A stretch of DNA of 64,000 nt from Xenophilus azovorans DSM 13620 (GTDB taxonomy: Bacteria; Pseudomonadota; Gammaproteobacteria; Burkholderiales; Burkholderiaceae_C), in the NCBI RefSeq assembly GCF_000745855.1, contig NZ_JQKD01000025.1, positions 27,667-91,666 of the forward strand, given 5' to 3'. The notes under the pieces are model-generated. The model was not told the origin of the DNA. It searched no databases and saw only the letters and a program-made list of their open reading frames with translations. Of this stretch, positions 17,693 through 27,298 are shown in pieces; the stretch's first letter is position 1, and every line of letters starts with the position of its first letter. Position numbers and translations under genes: made by a program.

Positions 17693-19776
17693 TGCCGCGC
17701 GCAGATTTGCTCGAACTCACCCCCGAGGCGCTGACGGCGCTGGCCAACGCCGGCTTCGTCAAGCGCGCGCAGAAGGACGTGGCCGCCGGCCTGCTGCCGC
17801 GCGTGGAGGAGGCCGGCGACGGCACGGTGAGCGCGCATTTCGACGACGGCGTCTGCACCCGCCTGCCGCCCGGACGCACCCTGCGCGACGCGGCCTGCGA
17901 CTGCCCGGCCAGCGGCATGTGCCGGCACCGGGTGATGCTGGTGTTGGCTTACCAGGCGCGGGCTGGTGCCATGCAGGAGGCCGCGGCGCCGGCGGCCGAA
18001 GACGACGCCGACGGCCCCTGGTCCCCGGCGCAGTTCGACGATGCCGCGCTGGCGGCCGGCTTCGCGCCTTCGGTGCTGGAACAGGCGGCGCGGCTGGCGG
18101 CATCGCGGCCCGTGGTGGCGGTGCAGGCAGGGGCGACGCCCTCGGCGCGCCTGCCGATGTGCAGCGTGCGCTTCTTCTCGCGCAGCTCGCTGGCGCATGC
18201 GCGCTGCGACTGCCGTCAAGGGAGCGGCTGCGCCCACGTGGTGTTGGCCGTGTGGGCCTTCCGCGATGCCGGCGTGCCGGCGCCTGGCGCCGGCGAGACC
18301 ATGGTGGAGGTGGCACCGCGCGGCGCCGACGGCGAAGCACCTGCGCCGCCCGCCGCGGCGCTGCAGACCGAGGCCGCGCAGGCGGCCCGGGTGCAGATCG
18401 ACGGCCTGCTGCACGCCCTGTGGCTGGACGGGTCGAGCCAGCCGCTCATGGGCCTGGCGGCCCGCTTCGAGGCCGTGCGCGCCGGGGTGCAGGCGCTCGG
18501 CTGGCGCTGGGTCGACGATGCGGTCGACGAGCTGTGGCAACTGCTGCAGGCGCAGCAGGCGCGCAGCAGCCGTTTCGACGCGCAGCGCCTGCTGGCCGTG
18601 ATGGCCGAGTTGTGGGCGCGCCTGCGGGCGGCGGGCCATGCCGAGGCGCGGGCGCATCAGGGCGCCCTGCCCGCGCTGCATGCCAGCCAGATCCTCGGCG
18701 TCGGCGTGAAGGGCGAGGTCGCACTGGACCATCTGCGGCTGGTCTCGCTCGGCGCCGCGCTGTGGTCGCAGGAGGACGCGGAGGGCGCGAGCGTGCTTTT
18801 CGCCGATCCCGACACGCAGGCTGTCACGGTGCTCGAACGCCATTGGCCGCGTGCGGCCGATGCAGCCGCGGGCGGGCAGCCGTCGCCCCTGGCGGGCCGG
18901 CGCGTGGCCGGTTTTCCGCTGCGCCAGGTGGCCGCCGGCCAGGTCGTCACCAAGGCGGCCACGCGCCGCGCCAACGGCCTGATCGACATCGCGGCCGGCG
19001 CGCGCCAGACCGGGGTGCTGCCGCTGTCGCCCCGCTCGTGGGACGAACTCGCCGCCCCGCTGCGCCAGCCCGGCGTGGCGGCGCTGGTGGCGCAGCTGCG
19101 CGATGCGCCGCCCGGCTTCGTGCAGCCGCGCCAGGCGGCCACCGGCGCGGCGACCGGCGCCGCCGGCGCGCTGCACGTGCTGGCCTTCGACGGCATGGCC
19201 ACGCTGCACACCCACTGGGACGCCGCCGCGCAGACGCTGCATGCGCAGATCGCGGCGGAGGGCACCGACCCGGCGCCCGAGGATCGGCTGTGGATCGAAC
19301 TGCCGCATCGCGCCGCCGCGCCCGGCGCGGTGGACGCGCTGGCCCGCGCCCTGGCCGGCGAGTGGGGCCCGCTGCGCGCCGTCGCCGGCACCGTCCGCCT
19401 GCAGGCCGGCCGGGCCGTGATGCAGCCGCTGGCGCTGCTCACCGCGCAGCGCGCCGTGGTGCTGCAGGTGGAGGTGCCGCCGCCGCACCCGCTGCCTCTG
19501 CACGGCGCGCATGACGAGGCGCCGCCCCTGGCGCGGCTGGCCGCCGACACGCTGGAGCTGCTCGCCCAGTGGCTGCGGCAGGGCCTGCGCCACCAGGGCG
19601 GCGGCCTGGCCGCGCGTGCCGACGCACAGGCGGAGCGCCTGCGCCGGTCGGGCCTGGGCCGCTGCGCCGACCTGCTGCAGGGCGCGATCGCCGGCCTGCG
19701 CGCCTCGCAGCGGCCGGCACTGGTCGCGCAACTCGCGACGCTGAGCCTGCTGGCGCAGGGCGTGCGGCAGCAGTGA
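17692..19776 (+). CDS. yehQ: SWIM zinc-finger protein with two CxCx5CxH motifs (YehQ-like)
   Basis: The 694-residue protein carries two SWIM-type zinc motifs near its N-terminus. The first is C69, C71, C77, H79 in CDCPASGMCRH. The second is C172, C174, C180, H182 in CDCRQGSGCAH. SWIM domains bind DNA or proteins and often accompany helicases, recombination factors or ubiquitin-type ligases. The rest is Ala-rich with no assigned domain. Position at the end of the MoxR-DUF5682-vWA run matches YehQ of E. coli. The ATG overlaps the previous stop. The gene ends 13 bases before the convergent LOG-family gene. Confidence 0.88.
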   Translation: MPRADLLELTPEALTALANAGFVKRAQKDVAAGLLPRVEEAGDGTVSAHFDDGVCTRLPPGRTLRDAACDCPASGMCRHRVMLVLAYQARAGAMQEAAAPAAEDDADGPWSPAQFDDAALAAGFAPSVLEQAARLAASRPVVAVQAGATPSARLPMCSVRFFSRSSLAHARCDCRQGSGCAHVVLAVWAFRDAGVPAPGAGETMVEVAPRGADGEAPAPPAAALQTEAAQAARVQIDGLLHALWLDGSSQPLMGLAARFEAVRAGVQALGWRWVDDAVDELWQLLQAQQARSSRFDAQRLLAVMAELWARLRAAGHAEARAHQGALPALHASQILGVGVKGEVALDHLRLVSLGAALWSQEDAEGASVLFADPDTQAVTVLERHWPRAADAAAGGQPSPLAGRRVAGFPLRQVAAGQVVTKAATRRANGLIDIAAGARQTGVLPLSPRSWDELAAPLRQPGVAALVAQLRDAPPGFVQPRQAATGAATGAAGALHVLAFDGMATLHTHWDAAAQTLHAQIAAEGTDPAPEDRLWIELPHRAAAPGAVDALARALAGEWGPLRAVAGTVRLQAGRAVMQPLALLTAQRAVVLQVEVPPPHPLPLHGAHDEAPPLARLAADTLELLAQWLRQGLRHQGGGLAARADAQAERLRRSGLGRCADLLQGAIAGLRASQRPALVAQLATLSLLAQGVRQQ

Positions 19777-19789
19777 GCGTCGCCGGGGT

Positions 19790-20662
19790 CTACAGCTTGT
19801 AGAAGCGCTCGATCACCGACCAGGCGTCCTCGGGCGTGTCCACGTACTCGAAGAGGTTCACGTCCTCCGGCGAGATCACGCCTTCTTCCGCCAGGAACTC
19901 GAAGTCGATCAGCCGCTTCCAGTAGTCCGAGCCGAACAGCACGATCGGCACCTGCCGGGACTTGCGCGTCTGCACCAGGGTGACGACCTCGAACAGCTCG
20001 TCCAGCGTGCCGAAGCCGCCCGGGAAGGCCACCAGTGCCTTCGCCCGCATCATGAAGTGCATCTTGCGGATGGCGAAGTAGTGGAACTTGAACGAGAGCG
20101 CCGGCGTGATGTAGGGGTTGGCGGCTTCCTCCATCGGCAGCGCGATCGACAGGCCCACCGAGAGACCGCCGCCCTCGTAGGCGCCGCGGTTGGCCGCCTG
20201 CATGATGCCGGGGCCGCCGCCGGTGCACACGAAGAGCTTGTCGGCCGGCTCCTTGTCGTCGCTGTAGTGGGCGACCAGCTTGCCGAAGGCGCGCGCCTGC
20301 TCGTAGTAGTGGCTGCCGCGCGCCAGCCGGCGCCAGCGTGCGGCGGCCTTCGCGTCGCCCTGCGCCTCGGCCTGGGCGATCAGGGCGGCGCTCTCTTCCT
20401 CGCTGCGGAAGCGCGCGCTGCCGAAGACGACGATGGTGTTCTCGATGCCATGGGCCTGCATCTCCAGGTCGGGCTTCATCAGTTCCAACTGCATGCGCAG
20501 GCCGCGCGTCTCGCGGCGCAGCAGGAATTCGGGGTCGGCGAAGGCGAGGCGGGAAGGGTCCTTGTCCAGCGGCAGGCCCTGGTCGGCGTGGGCCTGCAGC
20601 GTGGCCCACGCGTCGGCGAGGCGTTTGTCGTGGAGGCGGTGGGTGGCGTTCTTCGAAGACAT
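19790..20662 (-). CDS. LOG family (TIGR00730-type Rossmann fold) protein
   Basis: The 290-residue protein has the two signatures of the lysine-decarboxylase-like/LOG family: a GGGPGIM phosphate-binding loop and PGGFGTLDELFE near the C-terminus. LOG enzymes release cytokinin-type bases from nucleotide monophosphates. Bacterial members such as PpnN hydrolyse purine or pyrimidine nucleotides, so a nucleotide 5'-monophosphate nucleosidase is the best general guess. Residues 1-75 form a helical extension longer than in minimal LOG proteins. The ATG at 20662 starts the conserved part. An upstream in-frame start at 20818 would add residues with no family support. Confidence 0.85.
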   Translation of the reverse strand: MSSKNATHRLHDKRLADAWATLQAHADQGLPLDKDPSRLAFADPEFLLRRETRGLRMQLELMKPDLEMQAHGIENTIVVFGSARFRSEEESAALIAQAEAQGDAKAAARWRRLARGSHYYEQARAFGKLVAHYSDDKEPADKLFVCTGGGPGIMQAANRGAYEGGGLSVGLSIALPMEEAANPYITPALSFKFHYFAIRKMHFMMRAKALVAFPGGFGTLDELFEVVTLVQTRKSRQVPIVLFGSDYWKRLIDFEFLAEEGVISPEDVNLFEYVDTPEDAWSVIERFYKL

Positions 20663-20762
20663 GCGGCAGTGGCGGGCTGGGGCGCCGGGCGGCACCCCGC
20701 GGGGGCGGGCGATGTGATGCGGGGCGTGCATTGTGCGCCTGCCGCGCACGCCGCCGCCGCGC

Positions 20763-21557
20763 TCAGAAGCGCCCGTGGCGGCCCGCGCCGGCCACGAAGC
20801 GCGCCGCTCCGGCGGCACCTTCGGCCGCCACGATGGGCACGCCGTCGCGGCCCTCGCGGCGCAGTGCCTCGGCCAGCGGCAGGTCCCACTGCGCGTAGGC
20901 GCTGGCGCGGTCGGCCAGCATGCACTGCTGCGGGAAGGCGGCGATCTGCCGCGCCAGCGCCTCGGCCTCGGCGCGGGCCCGGCCGCGCGGCACCACGCGG
21001 TTGACCAGCCCCATGGCCAGCGCCTCGTCCGCGGACACCGGCCGGCCGGTCAGGATCAGGTCCAGCGCCCGCCCCATGCCGACCAGGCGCGGCAGCCGCA
21101 CCGTGCCGCCGTCGATCAGCGGCACGCCCCAGCGCCGGCAGAAGACGCCGAGCACTGCGTCCTCCTCGGCCACGCGCAGGTCGGCCAGCAGCGCCAGCTC
21201 CAGCCCGCCCGCCACCGCATGGCCGGCGATGGCGGCGACCAGCGGCTTGGCGAGCGCCATGCGCGTCGGCCCCATCGGGCCGCTGCCGCCGCCTTCCGGG
21301 TCCAGCTCGTTGCGGCGCGCCGGATCGCCCACCGCGCCCAGGTCGGCGCCGGCGCAGAAGCTGCCGTGCTCGCCCCACAGCACCGCCACGCGCAGGCTGT
21401 CGTCGGCCTCGAAGCGCTCGAAGGCCCGGCGCAGCAGCGCGGCGGTGGGGCCGTCCACCGCGTTGCGGCAGTGCGGGCGGCTCAGGACGATGGTGGCGAC
21501 GGGGCCGTTCGTCTCGGTGCGGACGGCGGGGGTGGCGTCAGGTGCGGCGGTGTCCAT
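20763..21557 (-). CDS. Crotonase/enoyl-CoA hydratase family protein
   Basis: The 264-residue protein has the crotonase fold: the oxyanion-hole segment HGSFCAGADLGAV and the helix GHAVAGGLELALLADLRVAEED. The first catalytic Glu of true hydratases (in GLELAL) is present. The second, expected 20 residues later in the GQPE motif, is Cys in LGVFCRR. That makes ordinary enoyl-CoA hydration doubtful. Many crotonases with this VFCRRWGVPLIDGGT segment are annotated as hydratases without proof. It stands alone, with about 100 bases to the LOG gene downstream and a short gap to the DUF4010 gene upstream. Confidence 0.85.
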   Translation of the reverse strand: MDTAAPDATPAVRTETNGPVATIVLSRPHCRNAVDGPTAALLRRAFERFEADDSLRVAVLWGEHGSFCAGADLGAVGDPARRNELDPEGGGSGPMGPTRMALAKPLVAAIAGHAVAGGLELALLADLRVAEEDAVLGVFCRRWGVPLIDGGTVRLPRLVGMGRALDLILTGRPVSADEALAMGLVNRVVPRGRARAEAEALARQIAAFPQQCMLADRASAYAQWDLPLAEALRREGRDGVPIVAAEGAAGAARFVAGAGRHGRF

Positions 21558-21578
21558 CGCGCCAGCTTACAGGCGCCT

Positions 21579-22820
21579 TCACGGCAGTGTCGCGGCCAGG
21601 GCTGCCGCCAGCGTCATCCCCGCCAGGCCGATGGTGATGCGGATGCCGTAGCGTGCCCCGCCGCTGGTGAAGGCCACCAGCGACTTGGCCGCCGCGCTCG
21701 CCGCCAGCAGCCCGACCACGGCCCAGCGCGCCAGCCGTTCGTCGAGCACGCCGTCGCGGTACAGGCTGGCCACGCCGGCCGCGGCCGACTGCAGCTCGGC
21801 CAGCGCCGCCAGCAGCGTCGCGGCCAGGGCGCCGCCCGGGCCGAGCCACTGGCCCAGCAGCTTCGAGCCCACCATCACCGCGGTGATGGTCGCGGCGAAG
21901 CCGAGCGCGTGGCCGATGCGGAACATGCGCGTCTCGGCGGTGGGCGGTGCGGCCTCGGTCTGCTGCCCGCGGCGCAGGCCGAAGGCCGAGCCCAGCAGCA
22001 GCACGAGGCCGGCGGCCAGCAGGATCCAGCGCACGCCGGGCAGCAGGCCCGGTGCCACCGCCAGCAGGATCGGCACGAACAGGCTCAGCGAGGCCAGGTT
22101 GGCCAGCATCGCCGCGCCGATGGCCGAGGGCAGCAGCGCCGGCTGCTGCTGCGCCTGCCTGCCGAAGCCGGCGGTGGCGGCGGTCGAGGAGACGTAGCCG
22201 GAGAAGAAGCCCGCCGCCAGCAGGCCCCAGCGCGTGCCCACCAGCCGCAGCGCGACGTGGCCCAGCGCGCTGATCGCCATCACCAGCACCGCCAGCGTCC
22301 AGACGGTGGCCGGGTTCAGCAGGCCCCACGGGTCGACGGTGCGGTCGGGCAGCAGCGGCAGCACGATCAGCGCGAAGGCCAGCAGCATCAGGCCGTCGGC
22401 AAGTTCGCGGTTGCTGATCAGCTCGCGGCTGAAGCGGTGCAGGTGCGGCTTGGCGAAGACGAGGATCGCCACCAGCACCGCCAGCGCGCCCGCGATGGCC
22501 GGCTGCCGCAGCGCCAGTCCGCCGAGCAGGCAGCTCGACACCAGTGCCAGCTCCGAGGTCACGCCCAGGTCGGTCTGGCTGGTGCGCCAGTAGCCCAGCG
22601 CGACGAAGACGCCGGTCAGCAGCACGGCGGCGGTGAACACCGGCAGGCCCAGCCACAGCGACACCACGCCCATCAGCGCGGCCAGCGTGTGCGAGCGCAG
22701 GCCGCCGGCGATGCTCGGGTCCTCGCCCTTGCGGCGCTCGTAGACCAGGCCGATCAGCAGCCCCGTGCCCAGGGCGGTGGACAGCGAAACCAGCGAGAGC
22801 GCGTCGGTGGAGGGCGGCAT
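21579..22820 (-). CDS. MgtC/SapB-DUF4010 family membrane protein
   Basis: The 413-residue protein has about 12 hydrophobic segments. The N-terminal region contains GTGLLIGLVYERRKG and GLRSHTLAALMG, typical of the MgtC/SapB fold. The second half is the DUF4010 domain (GYVSSTAATAGFG). The function is unknown; a transport or channel role is only a family-based guess. A TTG at 22853 would add 11 residues but lies next to the efp terminator, so I prefer the ATG at 22820, which leads straight into the conserved helix. The crotonase gene follows 21 bases downstream. Confidence 0.82.
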   Translation of the reverse strand: MPPSTDALSLVSLSTALGTGLLIGLVYERRKGEDPSIAGGLRSHTLAALMGVVSLWLGLPVFTAAVLLTGVFVALGYWRTSQTDLGVTSELALVSSCLLGGLALRQPAIAGALAVLVAILVFAKPHLHRFSRELISNRELADGLMLLAFALIVLPLLPDRTVDPWGLLNPATVWTLAVLVMAISALGHVALRLVGTRWGLLAAGFFSGYVSSTAATAGFGRQAQQQPALLPSAIGAAMLANLASLSLFVPILLAVAPGLLPGVRWILLAAGLVLLLGSAFGLRRGQQTEAAPPTAETRMFRIGHALGFAATITAVMVGSKLLGQWLGPGGALAATLLAALAELQSAAAGVASLYRDGVLDERLARWAVVGLLAASAAAKSLVAFTSGGARYGIRITIGLAGMTLAAALAATLP

Positions 22821-22856
22821 CGGCGGGCAGAAAGGCAGTTCGGGCGTCTCCAAAAG

Positions 22857-22882
22857 AAAAGAGCCCTCGCAGGGCTCTTTTC
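22857..22882 (-). terminator. Rho-independent terminator of efp
   Basis: An 11-bp perfect inverted repeat (AAAAGAGCCCT / AGGGCTCTTTT) with a CGC loop lies just after the efp stop and ends in a T-run on the minus strand. It separates efp from the DUF4010 gene. Confidence 0.85.
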
Positions 22883-22905
22883 CAAGGGTGCCGAAGTGTG
22901 CCGGA

Positions 22906-23460
22906 TCAGACGCGCTTGCGGTACTCGCCGGTGCGGGTGTCGATCTCGATCCTGTCGCCCTGGTCCACGAACAGCGGCACGTTCACCTCGAAGCCGGTGG
23001 CGATCTTGGCGGGCTTGAGCACCTTGCCCGAGGTATCGCCCTTGACGGCCGGCTCGGTCCAGGTGATCTCGCGCTCGACGCTGGTGGGCAGTTCCACCGA
23101 GATGGCCTTGCCGTCGTAGAACACCACCTCGACGGCCATGCCGTCTTCCAGGTAGTGCAGGGCGTCGCCCATGTTCTCGGCCTCGACCTCGTACTGGTTG
23201 TACTCGGTGTCCATGAAGACGTACATCGGGTCGGCGAAATAGGAGTAGGTGCACTCCTTCTTGTCCAGCACGATCTGGTCCATCTTGTCGTCGGCCTTGA
23301 AGACGACTTCGGTGCCCATGTTGTTGAGCAGGGCCTTGAGCTTCATGCGCACGGTGGCGCTGTTGCGGCCGCCGCGGCTGTATTCGGTCTTGAGCACGAC
23401 CATCGGGTCCTTGCCGTGCATGATCACGTTGCCGGCGCGGATTTCTTGAGCGATTTTCAT
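22906..23460 (-). CDS. efp: Elongation factor P
   Basis: The 184-residue EF-P enters the ribosomal E site and relieves stalling at polyproline. The modified tip is [11 protein letters not shown] with arginine at position 32, as in the arginine-rhamnosylated EF-P class, rather than the lysine used by the EpmA pathway. The rhamnosyltransferase gene earP lies directly upstream on the same strand, which fits. All three beta-barrel domains are present and the length is standard. The ATG at 23460 gives the canonical [13 protein letters not shown] start. The 145-base gap to earP probably holds its own promoter, and a strong terminator follows. Confidence 0.97.
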   Translation of the reverse strand: MKIAQEIRAGNVIMHGKDPMVVLKTEYSRGGRNSATVRMKLKALLNNMGTEVVFKADDKMDQIVLDKKECTYSYFADPMYVFMDTEYNQYEVEAENMGDALHYLEDGMAVEVVFYDGKAISVELPTSVEREITWTEPAVKGDTSGKVLKPAKIATGFEVNVPLFVDQGDRIEIDTRTGEYRKRV

Positions 23461-23606
23461 GAGTGAAGGTCCTTGCGAGGACGTTGGGCCGCTCGGCGCG
23501 GCAGGCTGCCCGAAAGAGATGTGACGGTGCGCTGCCAACCCGCGGCGGGTGGGGCGAAAAGGCCGGCGGCCCCGGCGGGCCGGGCTGCCTTTCTTCGCAA
23601 AGCCCG

Positions 23607-24692
23607 CTATTTTACCCCGGCCCCGACGAAGCGCCGCAACTGGGTGAGGAGGTCGTCCTGCGCCAGCAGCCGGGCGCGCGCGGACTGCACGGCCTGGCGC
23701 CAGTCGGCAAGCGCCCCGTCCGCCGGCGCCGCGGCCTGTGCCGGGGGCGCGCCCGCGCCGTTCCAGGCCAGGTGCAGGGCGCGCAGCGAGGGCGGCGCCT
23801 GCATCCAGTCCAGCCAGGCCGCGAGCTTGGCGTGGTGCGCGTCGTCGTCCTGCGGGTAGATGTGCCAGACCAGCGGCGCGCCGGCCCAGAGGGCCCGTAC
23901 CAGCGAGTCCTCGCCGCGCACGAAGTTCAGCTCGCAGCTCCACAGCAGGTGGTCGTAGTCGGGCTGGGCCAGCCAGGGCAGCTCGCTCACGCGCAGCCGC
24001 CCGGCGCCGGCCGCCAGCGCGGGCAGGGCGCGTACCGCCGCCGCGGCGCGGCCGGGCGTGACCAGCAGGTGCGTCGGCCCGCTGCCGCCGGCCATGCCGG
24101 CCAGCACCGCCTCCAGCGCGGGCGGCTCGTAGCAGAAGAGCGAGACGAGGCGCTCGCCCGGGCGCCAGTCGATGCGCTGCGCCTGCAGCCACGCGCCGCG
24201 GTCGAACGCGGCCTGGCGCGCGGCCAGGTCCGGCTCGCGCAGCAGCCCGCCCGTGCCGGACGTGAAGCCGGGGTAGAAGAACCACTTGGTCAGCCCGGCG
24301 CCCGGCCCGCGGAACACCGGCGAGGGCAGGGTGTGCAGCCGCTCGACGTGCGGCTCGGCGGAGAGGTATTCCAGGTTGATCCAGGCGCGCGGATGCGTGG
24401 CGCCCGGCCCGGCCGCGAAGCGCTCGGCCAGTGCGGGCGAAGGGTTGCAGCCGAAGGCCTCGACCAGCACGTCGGGTGCCGGTGCGGCCAGAGCGGCCTC
24501 TTCGGCGGCGGGGTCCGACCAGTCGACGAACTCCACGCCCGCGCGATCCGGCGCCATCCAGGCGAGCGCCGCGCCGTCGTCGACCCACAGCCGCGGCGCC
24601 TCGCCCGCCTCGGCGAGCTGGCGCGCGAGACGCCAGCACACGCCCAGGTCGCCGTGGTTGTCGATGACTCGGCAGAAGATGTCCCAGCGCAT
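23607..24692 (-). CDS. earP: EF-P arginine rhamnosyltransferase EarP
   Basis: The 361-residue GT-B glycosyltransferase transfers rhamnose from dTDP-rhamnose to Arg32 of EF-P. The N-terminal motif [20 protein letters not shown] contains D11 and D15, which match the catalytic Asp pair of the family. The segment [18 protein letters not shown] carries the conserved Glu near the donor site, and [16 protein letters not shown] is also characteristic. A start at 24716 would add eight residues. I chose the ATG at 24692, where family similarity begins. It is divergent from uvrC by about 30 bases. Confidence 0.94.
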   Translation of the reverse strand: MRWDIFCRVIDNHGDLGVCWRLARQLAEAGEAPRLWVDDGAALAWMAPDRAGVEFVDWSDPAAEEAALAAPAPDVLVEAFGCNPSPALAERFAAGPGATHPRAWINLEYLSAEPHVERLHTLPSPVFRGPGAGLTKWFFYPGFTSGTGGLLREPDLAARQAAFDRGAWLQAQRIDWRPGERLVSLFCYEPPALEAVLAGMAGGSGPTHLLVTPGRAAAAVRALPALAAGAGRLRVSELPWLAQPDYDHLLWSCELNFVRGEDSLVRALWAGAPLVWHIYPQDDDAHHAKLAAWLDWMQAPPSLRALHLAWNGAGAPPAQAAAPADGALADWRQAVQSARARLLAQDDLLTQLRRFVGAGVK

Positions 24693-24724
24693 GCGGCGAT
24701 TGTCGGCGCGCCACAATAGCCGCC

Positions 24725-26686
24725 ATGTCGCAAGCGCATTCCGAACAACTGCTGGCCGAGGTGGCGGCGCTGCCCTCGATGCCGGGGGTGTACCGCTACT
24801 TCGACGCGGCGGGCGGCGTGCTCTACGTGGGCAAGGCGCGCAACCTCAAGAAGCGCGTCTCGAGCTACTTCCAGAAGAACCACGCCGGCACCCGCATCGG
24901 CCACATGGTGGGCAAGATCGCGCGCATGGAGACGACGGTGGTGCGCTCCGAGGCCGAGGCGCTGCTGCTGGAGAACAACCTCATCAAGACGCTCAAGCCG
25001 CGCTACAACATCCTGTTCCGCGACGACAAGAGCTACCCCTACCTCAAGATCGCCAGCCACGCCTTCCCGCGGCTGGCCTACTACCGCGGCGCGACCGACC
25101 GCAAGCACCGCTACTTCGGCCCTTATCCGAGCGCCTGGGCGGTCAAGGACACCATCCAGCTGCTGCAGAAGGTGTTCCGCATCCGCACCTGCGAGGACAC
25201 GGTGTACGCCAACCGCACGCGGCCCTGCCTGCTCTACCAGATCAAGCGCTGCAGCGCGCCCTGCGTGGGCCACATCTCGGCCGAGGCCTACGCGGGCGAC
25301 GTGTCCGACGCCGAGGCCTTCCTGCGCGGCGACACGCAGCAGGTGCTGTCGGAGCTGGAGGCGCGCATGATGGCGCACGCCGAGAAGCTCGAATTCGAGC
25401 AGGCGGCCGAGCTGCGCAACCGCATGTCGGCGCTGTCGAAGGTGCTGCACCAGCAGTCGGTGGAGATCGCCTCCGACAAGGACGTGGACATCCTGGCCGT
25501 GAAGGTGCACGGCGGCAAGGCCTGCGTGAACCTGGCGATGGTGCGCGGCGGCCGGCACCTGGGCGACCGCGCGTACTTCCCGGCGCACGTGGAGGACGCG
25601 GCGCTGGTGGCGCAGGCCGAGGGCGCCGACGAGGCCGGCGCGCCGGCGGACGGCGCGCTGGCCGAATCCGTCGAGCGCCAGGTGCTCGAGGCCTTCCTCG
25701 CGCAGCACTACATCGACGCGCCCGCGCCGCCCACGCTGGTGCTGGGCGAGGTGGTGGGCCGCGAGCTGATCGAGGCGCTGGCGCAGCAGGGCGGCGCGCG
25801 CATCACCGCCGTCTTCCAGCCGCGCGCGCAGCGGCGCCTGTGGCTGGAGATGGCACAGAAGAACGCCGACATCCAGCTCGCCCGCCTGCTGGCCGAGGAG
25901 GGCTCGCAGCAGGCGCGCACGCGCGCGCTGGTCGATGCGCTGGAACTCGCGCCCGACGACCTGGACGGCTTCCGCATCGAGTGCTTCGACATCTCGCACA
26001 CGGCGGGCGAGGCGACGCAGGCCTCGTGCGTTGTCTTCGAGCACCACGCGATGCAGAACCGCGAGTACCGCCGCTACAACATCGACGGCATCACGCCCGG
26101 CGACGACTACGCCGCCATGCGGCAGGTGCTGCACCGCCGCTACGGCAAGATCGCCGAGGCCATGGCCTCCGAGGCCGACGCGCCCACGCCGGGCGACGGC
26201 GGCGGCGCCGATGCGAAGCCCGGCACGCTGGCCGCGCGCATGCCCGACCTGGTGCTGGTCGACGGCGGCAAGGGGCAGGTGAGCATGGCGCGCGAGGTCT
26301 TCACCGAGCTGGGCCTGCCGCTGGCGCTGATCGCCGGCGTCGAAAAGGGCGAGGGCCGCAAGGTGGGGCTGGAGGAACTGGTCTTCGCCGACGGCCGCGA
26401 CAAGGTGTACCTGGGCCGCGACTCGGCTGCGCTGATGCTGGTGGCGCAGATCCGCGACGAGGCGCACCGCTTCGCCATCACCGGCATGCGCGCCAAGCGG
26501 GCCAAGGTGCGCGTGGGCGGCAGCCAGCTGGAGGACATCCCCGGCATCGGCCCCAAGCGCCGTGCACGCCTGCTGCAGCGCTTCGGCGGCATCCGCGGCG
26601 TGGCGGCGGCCAGCGTGGAGGACATCGCCTCGGTCGACGGCATCGCCATCGATCTGGCCGAAGAGATCTACCGCGCATTGCATTGA
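24725..26686 (+). CDS. uvrC: UvrABC system protein C (excinuclease subunit C)
   Basis: The 653-residue nucleotide-excision-repair nuclease makes both incisions around UvrB-bound damage. It has the GIY-YIG domain (about 15-95, with GVYRYF and [13 protein letters not shown]), a Cys-containing linker and a UVR motif (about 200-240). The RNase-H-like C-terminal nuclease includes FDISHTAGE and LVDGGKGQ, and the helix-hairpin-helix pair contains [15 protein letters not shown] short Gly/Asp-rich insertion lies near residues 480-500. pgsA follows after 45 bases, an arrangement seen widely in proteobacteria. Confidence 0.97.
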   Translation: MSQAHSEQLLAEVAALPSMPGVYRYFDAAGGVLYVGKARNLKKRVSSYFQKNHAGTRIGHMVGKIARMETTVVRSEAEALLLENNLIKTLKPRYNILFRDDKSYPYLKIASHAFPRLAYYRGATDRKHRYFGPYPSAWAVKDTIQLLQKVFRIRTCEDTVYANRTRPCLLYQIKRCSAPCVGHISAEAYAGDVSDAEAFLRGDTQQVLSELEARMMAHAEKLEFEQAAELRNRMSALSKVLHQQSVEIASDKDVDILAVKVHGGKACVNLAMVRGGRHLGDRAYFPAHVEDAALVAQAEGADEAGAPADGALAESVERQVLEAFLAQHYIDAPAPPTLVLGEVVGRELIEALAQQGGARITAVFQPRAQRRLWLEMAQKNADIQLARLLAEEGSQQARTRALVDALELAPDDLDGFRIECFDISHTAGEATQASCVVFEHHAMQNREYRRYNIDGITPGDDYAAMRQVLHRRYGKIAEAMASEADAPTPGDGGGADAKPGTLAARMPDLVLVDGGKGQVSMAREVFTELGLPLALIAGVEKGEGRKVGLEELVFADGRDKVYLGRDSAALMLVAQIRDEAHRFAITGMRAKRAKVRVGGSQLEDIPGIGPKRRARLLQRFGGIRGVAAASVEDIASVDGIAIDLAEEIYRALH

Positions 26687-26731
26687 CCCCGGCGGCCGGC
26701 GCCGCCGCGGCCGCATGACACAATCCCCGCC

Positions 26732-27298
26732 ATGTTCTGGACGCTCCCCACCATCATGACCTGGACGCGCATCGTCGCGATTCCTCTGATCGTCGGGGTG
26801 TTCTACCTGCCGCTGGCCGAGCCGGTGCGCAACCTCATCGCGACGGTGATGTTCATCGTCTTCGCCGCCACCGACTGGCTCGACGGCTTCCTCGCGCGCA
26901 AGCTCAACCAGACCTCCGCCTTCGGCGCCTTCCTCGACCCGGTGGCCGACAAGTTCCTGGTCTGCGCCTCGCTGCTGGTGCTGGTGCACCTGAACCGCTG
27001 CGACGTGTTCGTGGCCCTCATCATCATCGGCCGCGAGATCGCCATCTCCGCCCTGCGCGAGTGGATGGCGACCATCGGTGCGGGCAAGAGCGTGGCGGTG
27101 CACATGATCGGCAAGGTCAAGACCACGGTGCAGATGGTGGCCATTCCCTTCCTGCTGTTCGACGGCCGGCTGTTCGGCCTGATCGACACCGGCCTCTGGG
27201 GCCAGTGGCTGATCTGGCTCTCGGCGGTGCTCACCGTCTGGTCGATGGTGTATTACCTGCAAAAGGCCATTCCCGAGATCCGGGCGCGGGCGCGATGA
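26732..27298 (+). CDS. pgsA: CDP-diacylglycerol-glycerol-3-phosphate 3-phosphatidyltransferase
   Basis: The 188-residue integral membrane enzyme makes phosphatidylglycerophosphate, the committed step to phosphatidylglycerol and cardiolipin. The CDP-alcohol phosphotransferase signature DG-x2-AR-x8-G-x3-D-x3-D is complete, from TDWLDGFLARKLN to FLDPVADK near residues 48-72. About five hydrophobic helices are visible and the length is typical. It starts with ATG at 26732. Its stop overlaps the DMT transporter start as ATGA. Confidence 0.96.
   Translation: MFWTLPTIMTWTRIVAIPLIVGVFYLPLAEPVRNLIATVMFIVFAATDWLDGFLARKLNQTSAFGAFLDPVADKFLVCASLLVLVHLNRCDVFVALIIIGREIAISALREWMATIGAGKSVAVHMIGKVKTTVQMVAIPFLLFDGRLFGLIDTGLWGQWLIWLSAVLTVWSMVYYLQKAIPEIRARAR

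Noticed and set aside
24290..27262. A 990-codon minus-strand frame spanning earP, uvrC and pgsA.
   Set aside because: It covers three recognised genes, has shadow-like composition and shows no family motif. Only the earP frame next to it is real.
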